Positions 36,201 through 47,564 of a DNA stretch of 64,000 nt are shown here, piece after piece. Below the pieces are notes generated by a model. The model was not told where the DNA came from. It did not search any database and saw nothing but the letters and a program-made list of their open reading frames with translations. Each line of letters opens with the position of its first letter. Position 1 is the first letter of the stretch. Source of the stretch: Setophaga petechia (lineage: Eukaryota; Chordata; Aves; Passeriformes; Parulidae); NCBI GenBank assembly GCA_024362935.1, contig JANCRA010000016.1, positions 19,327,165 through 19,391,164 on the forward strand, written 5' to 3'. The position numbers and the translations under genes were made by a program.

Positions 36201-39200
36201 AGTCTTAATTTTAATAAAATAGGATTATCTCTTTACAGAACAGAAAGATGGGGTTCAAACTCCAGCAATGTGTAGCACAAAGAGGGTTTGCAATGCAGGC
36301 AGACACTTGCAAGGAATGGCCCCTCACTGTCCCAGGCTGCACCCCAACATGCAGCTGGGAACTATTTCAGTAATGCCTCCAAGCAGCAGCTGGGGGGGGA
36401 AAAAATGCCCAAAAATCTGGGGTATGGGAAGGAGTGAGCACAAACTGAAGAACCAAATCCAATAACCAAGATGGAAAAAATTTAGTTTTGAGTTTTAGGA
36501 TAAAAAGTGACAGAACATCACTGAGATGGGATCAATTTTAACTTTAAGAATGTATAATACTTGCAGCTCACCAAAATGGGCTGCTCACATTCCAGGTGCA
36601 AACTGCTGAGCAAGATCTTCCCCCTTTCTCTACTTAGCCATTAGAAACAAACAAGCAGCTTAAAATCATGCACTTAACAGTTCATCTTGGTTTTAATTTT
36701 AACCAAACTTACAACTCATCAAACCCTAAACGAGGTATAGGTAGAGAGCAAGCCACAACCTAAAAACCCATTTATAACCTATTTACTTCTTCAAGCCCAA
36801 GTCATTAATGCTTAGGAAGCTGGAATAAACTTAAGTTACATGTCACTGCAAGTTGGGGTCAGTTACAAACTGAGCACAAAAAGATAAATATATCCCTGGG
36901 GAACTGGAGCATTTTCAACTTTTCCTGAATTGCTGCCAATTTTGTTGCTTTTATTTTTAATAATGCAACAATTGGAATATATTAGTCCTTTTTTCTCTGA
37001 AAAAATATATACTTTTGCAAATGAGGAAAAGATGTTTCACACTACAAATACTGCTGTGCAACATCCATTCCCTCAGTGTCTCAAGTATCATCAGAATATA
37101 GCAATTCAGATTTGTTATTTCTATCATGCTCAGTGAGTATATGAAACCTTATTGGAGAATGGCATGAGAAAGAAAGGGTAGAGGGAAGCAAGTTTAATAA
37201 AGCTTCACACTCAAGCTGTAGGTCAGAATATGCCTTCCAAGCCAGCATTTCAAATTAAATTTTCAAATCCAAACTTGACATTTCAGGAACTCAATTTGCA
37301 GTGACACACAAAGTTACTTTCCCCTTGCCCATCAAGGTTCCTGCCTTTACCTTTGGCAGAGCAATTACAAACCTGTAATGCTTCTGAGAAGGGTCAAATC
37401 CTGATTGTTTAGCCCTGCCTGCATATGCAATGCAAGGAAAAAAGCATTTCCCAGGCTCTCTGGAATTGCAGTTTGTGGCTGTCACTGCACACCCAGAGCC
37501 CATGAGGCTGCCCAGCTCTGACAGCCAAAAGCCACAGAGGGGCTCCATGCTGGGGGAAAGCATCAAATGACAGGAGAACTTGGCTGTCAACTATCAAACC
37601 CTTCTTTCTCCAAAAGAAAAGGCAGAAACCAAAAAAAATGGATGGCAGTAATTTATTGATGCTGCTAACCTAAGAGAACACTACAGAAATAGTTCAGATT
37701 TCAATTCAATGTCCAGACACTTTGTCACTGGAGGATAAAGACTGGTCCTGTCTCTGGCTCACAGTAACTATGCTAAAGCACTCAAAATCAACAGCTCAAA
37801 AATCAACAACTCAAAATCATAGTACTGAAATGTACTGCTGGGTCTATTTATGCTTGTAAAGTCAAACAAGCCATCTTAAAGTTAAATGATTTCCACTTTT
37901 CAAAATAAATGTATATTTATTCTTTCTGACCATCAACACTGAATAAGTGAATTTATTTTGATGTGAGGGTTGAAGTATAGTGAGTAATCAACAGCCAAAG
38001 CCACAGGCTGCATTGGTACTCATTTAGACAGATGTGACACATCACATGTGCTCATTTTACACACACATCCCCTCAGAGCTGCTCCTCCTCATCCTCAGAT
38101 TTCAATAGTGCTTCAATGACTTTGCCTCTGTGAATAACTGAAAATGTGAGCTCAGTAAATTAGAAGATATCAAGCATATGCAGCAGAAAGCACAATTTCA
38201 CTATCTCATTAATAACTTACACTGCCTTCAAGTGCAGTACCTGTCACACAGCAAGCTCATTCTTCTGACACTTCATGGAGGCAGCCCAGAGTACTACTTA
38301 TCAGATTCTTTTGAAGTAATTTGTAAAGTGTAACTCATCTCTGTACACCTCCTCCAAGGTTTCCTATTGTTTTTTCACTTGAACACCACCACAGTGTCTC
38401 TCTTGTAACTACAAACCTGGGGTTTATGTTCTATATTGTATATAGTTTTCTACTCTGCCTGAAGAAACACTTTTGCCACTGTAAGCCTGAATCCACAGGG
38501 CCTAGGAGTAACCTCGAGCCCTAGGAATTCAAATATCATTTCCTGAGTTTTCAGGATCCCATGGTCACCACGGAGACCTAAGCTATTACTGGCTCAATTT
38601 TGAATTTCCAGTTTGTGTGCCTGTTAAGAGCACCCTAAAAAACAAAGTAGTCACATCGGTATCTCAGCAGGACAAGAATTTGAAACAACAGCTCAGAAAA
38701 TGCAGCCAGCTGGTTCAATGTGAGAACTTATTCAACATTAACACAAACCTCATAGGGATCTGGAAGTGGGCAAACCTCCTCCTGCCTACACACTGCTTTC
38801 TGTAGGACTAAAGTTCCTGTGCATTTGGAATCATTAAAGACAGCAGAGCATGCATGGGAAAAGCAGAGCATGTGTGAGAAAACAACTTTTTTTCAATTCA
38901 AGGGTTTCAAAGCTGAGTCCTGGGAAGTACCTTTTGTCGACTACCTGCTAAGCAGTCTCTCAAACACCCAACACTGCTCCTTTGTTCAGCTGCAGGAAAT
39001 AACTACTGCAAGACTTCCCAAACAAGCCAAGAACAGACATTTAGAAACCAGCAGTATAAACAAACAAATTAAGTTGCAGCACCCTGCAGCCTTGGCCACA
39101 GACTCTCAGAACAGTTAAACATATCAAGTTCTATCTTCCAGCTCAAGGAATCAAACTCTCCTACAACAAATACTTGCTTTGAGGGCTTTAGTTCCTTATT

Positions 39201-39818
39201 CACTGTGCTAGGCAGATACAGCACAGTATTATTCATTTGCAGTGTAACACCCATGTTACAGACCCTCAAAAACACTCAGTCCTCATTCCCCTTCGGTGAG
39301 CTATCAGCCACCGTGTGCTCAACAGGTCATTTAAAGCTCTGCATGATGGAGAAATACTCTTTGACAAAGCAGGGAACAAAAGGATGCTGGAACTGCAAAA
39401 GGTCTTCCCTAAATCCCCTCTTTAGTTAACTCTTAGTCAGGATTTCTGCCTCCCACACATCACTAGAGCCTTTTTGCTGAACTCAGGTTCCTTCATAACA
39501 ACCCTTGCATTTCTAGACTGTGGGACTTGCACCAAGATCTGCATCCCACTCGAGTTTCATTTCTGCTGTTCCCAACCCATCCACTATGGACCAGAATCTG
39601 CCTAACAATGACCCAGATCCACCTGTTCACATTCTTCACCAAGCATGATCATGTTTTTTCATGCAGATAGCTCAGTTTAACCCCATTTTGCATCAGATGT
39701 ACTGTGGAGAAGGAGCTGGTTTCATGGCAGCCCCCCCTAACAAGAAGAACTCCAAGGGAGAAGCCCAGACTGGCCTGCCCTACCTGCCCCAACCCCTCCA
39801 CCCCCTGCAGGAGTTTTG
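30270..39818. other. Long non-coding stretch, no gene seen
   Basis: About 9.5 kb of AT-rich unique DNA. It includes an A17 run at 31652-31668 and a 117-codon + frame at 32281-32634. That frame is the longest non-repeat open frame in this part, but it is unrecognised and without splice or start support. I see no RNA gene or clear mobile element. Confidence 0.5.
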
Positions 39819-40112
39819 TGTCACTATCAGACACAAAGGAACACGAGCACACACCTCTTTCAAGGTGAAGGAAAAAAGGGGAGGTTTATTTTCTGACTCC
39901 TGTATTTATAGTTTTCCAAAGGTGACAGAGGATTGGAGGGTGACAGTGACACCTCTCCAATGACACTGGCTACAACAACAGCCCATCAATTCTCTCCTCC
40001 TCCATCAAAGGAATGTGAACAATAAGTTATTTACAAGAAAGTGCGTGATAAAGTTCCTTAGAAGAATGTCAACATCAGAAGGCCTTGAGAATCTTAAAAA
40101 ACCAGGGTGACA
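39819..40112 (-). mobile_element. Endogenous retrovirus LTR, fourth type, minus strand
   Basis: On the minus strand it starts TGTCACCCTGGTTTTTTAAG and ends TGTCTGATAGTGACA. It has a TATAAATA box at 39910-39903 and an AATAAA signal at 39890-39885 about 20 bp downstream, the standard LTR order. GGAGT at 39810-39814 and 40113-40117 might be a 5-bp target-site duplication, but the left copy is four bases off the LTR end, so this is unproven. A + strand 100-codon frame here is spurious. Confidence 0.8.
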
Positions 40113-40914
40113 GGAGTGCAGCTGTTCCACCACCCAAAACACAGAATTGTCTCCAACCCAGCCAAAGGAGCACTCCAACAGCTGCTGACAAGCCAGCCAT
40201 ACTCCTCAGACAAACCTGATTACACAAATACTAGGCTTTCATTAGCTTACTACTTACAAAGAAGCATTTTCTTATTGCTCAGTTGAATATCCCATGAATG
40301 TTGCCAGAAGAAAGCTTTTCTAATTCTAAGCTACTTGGAGATATCTAAAGTATGAATTGCTTAGATTCAAATGGCAACTCCTATCAAGCACAAGTATTTG
40401 AAGCATCTGTAGACTGACCAGGAAGAAACAAAACTTCTACTGAACACTAGAGACCCAAAAGGAAGACAAATTTCACTTGTACAAGTCTCCAGCACCCTGA
40501 TTCACTCATCACATGTCATGGGAGAGTTAGACCTCACAGAACACAGGTAAAGAAAAATGTGCCAAGTAAAAGAAAGCTAAATTAGAGAGTTCTTACAGAA
40601 CAACTCAAATTCAGAAGGAAACAGCAAAACTGCTGAAGACATCAGAACAAGTGTTGATACAAAATACAGCTATTCTGTAAGGTCTGTTTCTGTGATGACA
40701 TGGTTCCTTTCTGCATCTGGTCTTAATAACAGAGTATTTAACAAGCAGTAATATAGTTCTGGTTAAAATAATAAGAGGTAAACATGAAGCAAGAAATTTG
40801 ACATGTGACAAATTAAAAGAAAAAAACCCCAAAAACAAAAAGCAATTAGTCAATACACACTACTAGAAACCTCCAGTCTTTACAAAGCTGTAACTATAGT
40901 TTGCAGAAAAACAT

Positions 40915-41369
40915 TTTTAAATGCTTTTCTCATTTTTCTTTCTATTCTATCATTTTCTGTCCTCATTCTACATTTCTTCCTTTGCTTTTCAGTGTCTTGT
41001 AAACAACTTCTAAAAGCAACTCCCTGCTTTATCTTCTCTTTCTACCCAAAACACAATTATCTGCAATCCCACCTTGCTTTTCCATCTTCCTCAGGGCAAA
41101 AATTGTATTTCACTCCTTGGCAGCTACAGAGGGATGAGCTGTACAAGAAAAGATACACTTTTTGGGTGGCTACCAAGACAGCACTGGTGCTTGATAGCAG
41201 ATGTTTTGCAGGTACTTGGAATTTATCTGCTGTAGCCTCAGGCAGGATGGGAACTGCACATGCTGGCTGCTATAAGCAAAGCAGAATTGCTGTCCCTCCT
41301 TACCAGTCCCAGAAGCAAAGAAAACCAAAAGCAACAAAACTTCCATTATTTAGGAATGTTTATTTCTAA
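40915..41369 (+). other. Long pyrimidine tract plus 3' splice site before an open frame
   Basis: From about 40920 to 40992 the + strand is a long T/C-rich tract ending TTTGCTTTTCAG, an excellent 3' splice site. The frame running from it is open for about 125 codons to TAA at 41367-41369, containing QLQRDELYKKRYTFWVATK. A possible 5' splice site TTTTGCAG|GTACTTGG lies near 41210. It could be an exon of a + strand transcript, but the peptide is unrecognised and a chance tract is possible. Confidence 0.22.
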
Positions 41370-41939
41370 AAGTTTAACTGGCACAACCTAAGACCACAAT
41401 TAACAAAAACATGTTATAGAAATTTGCATGCTGTCACAACACATGTGGACCAGTAACTAAATACTCTATTTTCAACTATGGCAACATGAGACAAATGAAG
41501 GCAAAGAACTCTAACCAGGGAAATACAGAAATGGTTTGGGGCCTTTAAGGCCCTCTACAGCTGCAAACCTTCCAGAAATCACCTCTGATCCCAAAGACTC
41601 TGGAGTGTTACTGTGTCACATACACAAATGCCAAGACAGATCTTCCTTTTGCTTCAAAATCCATATGCAACAGCTGATTTATTCCCAGTAGAAGCTACTT
41701 GTCACACAAATTATAAGGTAAAATCAACAATCTAATCAGATCTGACAAAAAGTTGGCCAAAAAAATTGGAATTAAGATGATATATGAAATATGGATTTAC
41801 ATCTACCATCATTAATGATGAACATCACTCTAAACATTTTGCCTTGAGATATTAGATAATGATAATATGAAGCCATCATGATTAGCAAATTATTAAAAAT
41901 TAGGTACCCAGTGAGGTGAGGACAAATCTTTACAATTTA

Positions 41940-42060
41940 TTCAAGTCATGTGATATTTAATATACTTAAATACTTAATGTATTTAATATTAAGTATACTT
42001 AATATAGTTAAATATATAGATATTTATTTATAAGATATTTAATATACTTAAATGTACTTC
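41940..42060. repeat. AT-rich region with nested inverted repeats
   Basis: TAATATACTTAAATACTTAA and TTAATATTAAGTATACTTAA segments repeat in direct and inverted form, making several possible hairpins. It is of simple-sequence character with no gene. Confidence 0.7.
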
Positions 42061-43666
42061 ACTTTAAAAAACCCCAACTCCCTGAACTCAATGGCAAAGC
42101 TTCAAAAGCCTTTTTAAAGGTTTTTTTATTTAAAGCAGAAGAGACAAAGGCATATAGCATGAGAGACCATTTGGTCTTCCTACTGCAGTAAAAAATGGCT
42201 GAAATAATACATGGAAGACAATGTGGCTTTCCTTTGTCAGCAAATCCTGCTGGAAAACTCACAGAAAACAGCTGAAGATTTGAGGAACAAGGATTAGAAC
42301 AAACTCTGCAGTGTGGGAGGTGTGCTACCCTGCTGGCTGCCCTTACAGATGTTTCTCCCATGCCTCATGTGAGGGCACATGCTGGATTGTTCCACCAGTG
42401 GAACACACTGGGAACTTCTCTTCTGTGAGCCCCCCCAGGAGTGATGTATCAGAGTAAACTCAACAGTAAATTATTTCTTCAATAGAAACAATATTTTATG
42501 AGAAAACTGTGCAAGTGTACACTTAGTGATTTTATCTGTAAGCTTTACACTGGAATTCTTTTATTTTTTATTCCAGTTAAACAATCACTCCCTAACCACA
42601 CATGAAATTCTTCCATCATTCACAGAAAAACCAACACAGCAACGCTGGAGGCAGGAGGGCACCAAGTGCTCAGGATGTCACTGATTATGTAATTTTATAA
42701 AAATCAGAGCTTCAAGCAGCAGAATACCTTGTACAAGAAGGGGAATGAGCACAAAATTCACACTCCCACAGTTAGTTTTGCCAGTTATCTTGTGGCAAAG
42801 GGCCTAACAGAGTTGTCACACCTAATGACACACTGTGTGTTTTTTCCTACAAAGACAACTGTTCAAAACTGCCTGTTCTTTTTGTGCTGAAAAGGGGCTG
42901 TCTGCACCACCCTACTTAGCAGATATTTTCAAATAAATACACACCTCAGGTGTCCCTTCAAGGTGAAGCTGACAGCCTGTTTTAACAGGGAGCAAGAGGG
43001 TAACTGCTTTCCTGAAGAAAGTCACTTTACAGACTGCTTTGAAAACAGATGTTTGCAAATGTTTCCACTGAAAAAACCTCCTATAAAAACCTCTGAAAGC
43101 TGTACATAATTTCCTAAATTTTAAAATCTTTTTAAAAACCCCAACACTGTTTAAAAATCTTCCAGAAGAAGTGCTTCAGGAAAAGAGAAGAATGCAACAT
43201 CTTCCCATTAGTCTGCAAGAAGAACTGATTGGCATCAGGGAAGGCAGAAATTTAATAGATGAATTCCAAGAAGAATCTCTGCATAATTAGTGTATGGGAG
43301 TGGAAAATTAGTATCATTATTTAGTAAGCACCAACAAGGCACTTCTTCCACTTGGATCTGTCATTGTCAGGCATCTTATTTGGCTTGGAAAGTCATTAAA
43401 ACCCAGTACTGAACTCAACTAAACTGAACCTAGAACCAGCCCTTAAAATGGTTGTATGCAAGTGATAAACCAACATGGAAAAAAATTTTTGAGAGGCACA
43501 TTCAATTACAAAGCTCTCACTAAACAATTCCTAAATGAAAGTAAAAAATGAGTTTTGTTTAAAAATAAAACATATTCTATTTGTCTTTTATTAATTTCTC
43601 TTTTTTGTGTATGTTTTGTAATGTGTATAATAATGGTTGAGTAATATGTGTGCAAATTGATGAATA

Positions 43667-43667
43667 A

Positions 43668-43720
<53 letters not shown>
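43667..43720. repeat. (TA)n followed by T37
   Basis: An alternating TA run ends at about 43683, followed by 37 uninterrupted T (43684-43720) and a GGTGTGTGTG edge. The exact length is likely to be unreliable in any assembly. It could be the A tail of a minus-strand retroposed sequence, but I see no body attached. Confidence 0.9.
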
Positions 43721-43721
<1 letters not shown>

Positions 43722-44046
43722 GTGTGTGTGCTCACAAATCTTTTACTGATAAGGGCATGAGATCAAAAAAAACTTTCTAAACTATTGCCTTAAATGATCT
43801 GGTAGGTTGGCAATATTATCCCAGAGAAGTAAAGGCAATGACTGATTATCCTAAGATCCACATGGAAAACAGCACTTTGTGTTTAGTAGCACTGGAGGAT
43901 TTTTACCCTCACACACAGATGGCATTTGTAGTGCTTCAAACTGCACTTTATCCCTGAACAGGAATGATGATGGCATTGAGGCAGGAGCACTCTGTTCCCA
44001 CACAGACATTCAGCCATTGCTGAGCCACTGCCACAGCCTGGCCCTC

Positions 44047-45371
44047 CAGCTGTGCTGTGCTGGGTTCCTCAGCACATCCACCCCTCCTCCAGCTGTGCTG
44101 GGTGCCTCAGCACATCCACCCTTCATCCAGCTGTGCTGTGCTGGGTTCCTCAGCACATCCACCCCTCCTCCAGCTGTGCTGGGTGCCTCAGCACATCCAC
44201 CCTTCATCCAGCTGTGCTGGGTGCCTCAGCACATCCACCCCTCCTCCAGCTGTGCTGTGCTGGGTTCCCCTGCACATCCACCCTTCCTCCAGCTGTGCTG
44301 GGTGCCTCAGCACATCCACCCCTCCTCCAGCTGTGCTGTGCTGGGTGCCTCTGCACATCCACCCCTCCTCCAGCTGTGCTGGGTGCCTCAGCACATCCAC
44401 CCTTCATCCAGCTGTGCTGTGCTGGGTTCCTCAGCACATCCACCCCTCCTCCAGCTGTGCTGGGTGCCTCAGCACATCCACCCTTCATCCAGCTGTGCTG
44501 TGCTGGGTTCCTCAGCACATCCACCCTTCCTCCAGCTGTGCTGTGCTGGGTTCCTCAGCACATCCACCCTTCCTCCAGCTGTGCTGTGCTGGGTTCCTCA
44601 GCACATCCACCCTTCCTCCAGCTGTGCTGGGTTCCTCAGCACATCCACCCCTCCTCCAGCTGTGCTGGGTGCCTCAGCACATCCACCCCTCCTCCAGCTG
44701 TGCTGGGTTCCTCAGCACATCCACCCTTCCTCCAGCTGTGCTGGGTTCCTCAGCACATCCACCCTTCCTCCAGCTGTGCTGGGTTCCTCAGCACATCCAC
44801 CCTTCCTCCAGCTGTGCTGGGTTCCTCAGCACATCCACCCTTCCTCCAGCTGTGCTGGGTTCCTCAGCACATCCACCCTTCATCCAGCTGTGCTGGGTTC
44901 CTCAGCACATCCACCCTTCCTCCAGCTGTGCTGGGTGCCTCAGCACATCCACCCTTCCTCCAGCTGTGCTGGGTTCCTCTGCACATCCACCCCTCCTCCA
45001 GCTGTGCTGGGTTCCTCAGCACATCCACCCTTCCTCCAGCTGTGCTGTGCTGGGTTCCTCAGCACATCCACCCTTCCTCCAGCTGTGCTGTGCTCCTCAG
45101 CACATCCACCCTTCCTCCAGCTGTGCTGTGCTGGGTTCCTCAGCACATCCACCCTTCCTCCAGCTGTGCTGTGCTGTGCTCCTCAGCACATCCACCCTTC
45201 ATCCAGCTGTGCTGTGCTGGGTTCCTCAGCACATCCACCCCTCCTCCAGCTGTGCTGGGTTCCTCTGCACATCCACCCCTCCTCCAGCTGTGCTGGGTTC
45301 CTCTGCACATCCACCCCTCCTCCAGCTGTGCTGGGTTCCTCAGCACATCCACCCTTCCTCCAGCTGTGCTG
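44047..45371. repeat. 33-unit minisatellite, 38/43-bp units
   Basis: I count 33 units of CAGCTGTGCTGGGTTCCTC + AGCACATCCACCCTTCCTC (38 bp). Some units carry one or two extra TGTGC/GTGCT steps (43 bp or more), plus variants GGTGCCTC, CCTCTGC and TTCATC. Unit length is not a multiple of three and no forward stop occurs, so all three + frames stay open for about 450-500 codons. Minus-strand frames of 65-106 codons are also open. These are not genes. Every unit contains CAGCTG, an E-box core. Confidence 0.97.
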
Positions 45372-47450
45372 AACCACCCCAGGTGCACAACTGCTGCATA
45401 AGCAGCTCACCTCAGCCACACACCTGCACCACCACCAAGGTGTTTTTCTGCCTCATCTCTCCATCACCAAAGCCCTGCCATTCCCCTGGGACTGGTGTTA
45501 CAGAGTCAGCCAAAGCCCTGACATGAAAACTCTAAAAATACATTGTCTGCCTTGGACAGAGAGAATAAATGTTCACTCCCTCATATACCACCTGTGATCC
45601 AGCTGAACTGAGCCCTTACATGTCCAGGTCCACTACATACAAAGCCCTCACTCAAAACTCATCACATCCTCTCCTCAGTGTCTGGATTTGTTCTGTGTTT
45701 AATCCAGTCTGGTCTGCCCAAGCTCCCAAAGCAAGGTTAACTGCCCTTTCTCCACAGCTTCTGCTCCCCTGGACACACACCTACACTCATCAGCTGCTTT
45801 GCAGTCTCATTAGCATCACAGTGCAGCTGAACAGACAGCCCAGCAAACAGCCAGGCTTATCTGGACCTTACAACTGCAAACACAGCCACCAATTTTTTAT
45901 TTAAATTAAAAAAACACAAATATTCCTCAGAGTTGGTACATACTACAACATCTTGGGTTCTTGCCTGGGGTCTGTACATCCTCTCTATTGCAAATAACAT
46001 TTACTAAGAGTACTTTAAACATCACAACAGAGTGATCTCCTTCCCCACAGCCTTTGCTGTTCTAAACTGAAGCTGGACATTGATCTCTTCCTCCCTGTAC
46101 CAGTGCCTTTAGTGATCCCCTGACCCAGGAGGCACCACTGGTTCCTTTTCCTGCATGCTGGCTGTGCAGCAATGACTCCCACTCAACCCCTTCCCCAGGG
46201 GGCTCAGACACCCCTTGTCAACAGATATGTCCTTATACCACACCAAAAAATCATCTAAGAAAATTTTGCAGTCACAAATGACAAAGAATTACAAGAATTA
46301 CAGAAATTGCAAGCTACAGTAAACTGAAATATTCAGGTTAGACCTCACTTATTCATATATTTATTCATAGACCCATTGGTGAATTTTGATTGCCATGGTA
46401 TCTAAACATATTCATTGGGTCTAAGGATGATGCCCACAGTCCTACACCACCATCACATTGCTGAGACCATCCCTCCCTCCTGCTGTCACAGGTCTTCTCT
46501 TCAACATGAGAACCACTTCTGTCAGACACTGACAATCTGTCTTTCCTGCTGCTGCTCTGTCTGCCAAGTGCCACTTGGCCATTTCCTGCCACACAGCACT
46601 TGGCACACATGAATTGAACTAAGGTAAAAGGTACTCACTGTAAATTACTTTAAGCCTAATTAATGTTTCCAGCTGAACAAATTCAAGCCAGCAATTTTTG
46701 GAACTGTTTTATGTTTATATTTATGTCAACTATACACAAAGTTTAAATCTCACATTCCAGAAAAATCAGAAGTTTCCTGATAGTACCAAACCACAGGACA
46801 GGCTGGACTTGAGGTTGCTGAGACAAAGGGTTACTCACCACATTGCAGCTATCAACTCTCCAGAAAACTAAAGAGAGATCATTACATGAAAATAACCAAT
46901 ATGTAATAAGAAAAGGATTACACAACTGAAGACAATGCCATTGTTTAAGAGGTTCTCACACCACTACACCAAATACTTCAGCAAAAACTAAACTCTTCTA
47001 CATATTAAAGCAACAAATCTACCACAGCTTGCAAATGTAAATTGTTATTCAACTCAAAAAAGTAATCAGTCCATGTAGTACCACTGATTCTTTATCACCC
47101 CAATTGTTATTTACTGTGATTTAGAAGCCTGAGAGTCTGCTGCTTGTTCCTGGGTTATATGTCACTTTTCCACAAAAATAAGAAATCTCAACCTTACAAA
47201 AGTTGCCACAGACAAAGACACAAGGTTCATTTCCAATTCATTTCAGACCATACTCTCTTCCTGCTGCCTGAACACAGAAAGATGAGCTACCTACTGGGAA
47301 TGAAAGGAAGGCAGCTTCCAGTGCCAGCCTGGCCCACCTTGGCAGGAAATCAACTGGCAGCTGCCAAGTAAAGGGACTACAAGTAAGGCAGCACAGTAAT
47401 ACTGTAAAGATATTTTAAGACAAGACTTACTGTTGTATAGCCACCCTCAC
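45372..47450. other. Non-coding stretch, no gene seen
   Basis: A 111-codon + frame at 45569-45904 is open but unrecognised. No RNA gene, mobile element or convincing exon. Confidence 0.5.
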
Positions 47451-47564
47451 CTTGTGAAGTCAGTCAGTGCATTTTCCAGCTTTCTGAAGATGCTTGAGTA
47501 AAAAGGTGCTGGAGCTTTGAGAATCGAGGGGGTGGATCTCTGGGGATGAAATTCCAGCTTGCAA
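47451..47564 (-). other. Candidate 114-nt coding exon (minus strand)
   Basis: On the minus strand CCACTTCCAG ends at 47565. The exon begins with one base finishing a codon, is open for 37 codons (CKLEFHPQRSTPSIL..., FYSSIFRKLENALTDFT) and leaves two bases (AG) at a strong 5' splice site CACAAG|GTGAGG at 47451/47450. Length 114 is divisible by three and both ends have the same phase. The other two frames carry stops. It lies about 4.7 kb downstream of the minus-strand 5' splice site in the CpG island, so it could be an early exon of that transcript. I do not recognise the protein. Best-supported exon candidate here, still a hypothesis. Confidence 0.33.

Noticed and set aside
43879..45526. Three + strand frames of 449-497 codons
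   Set aside because: All three phases are open over the same 38/43-bp repeat array; this follows from a stop-free unit whose length is not a multiple of three.
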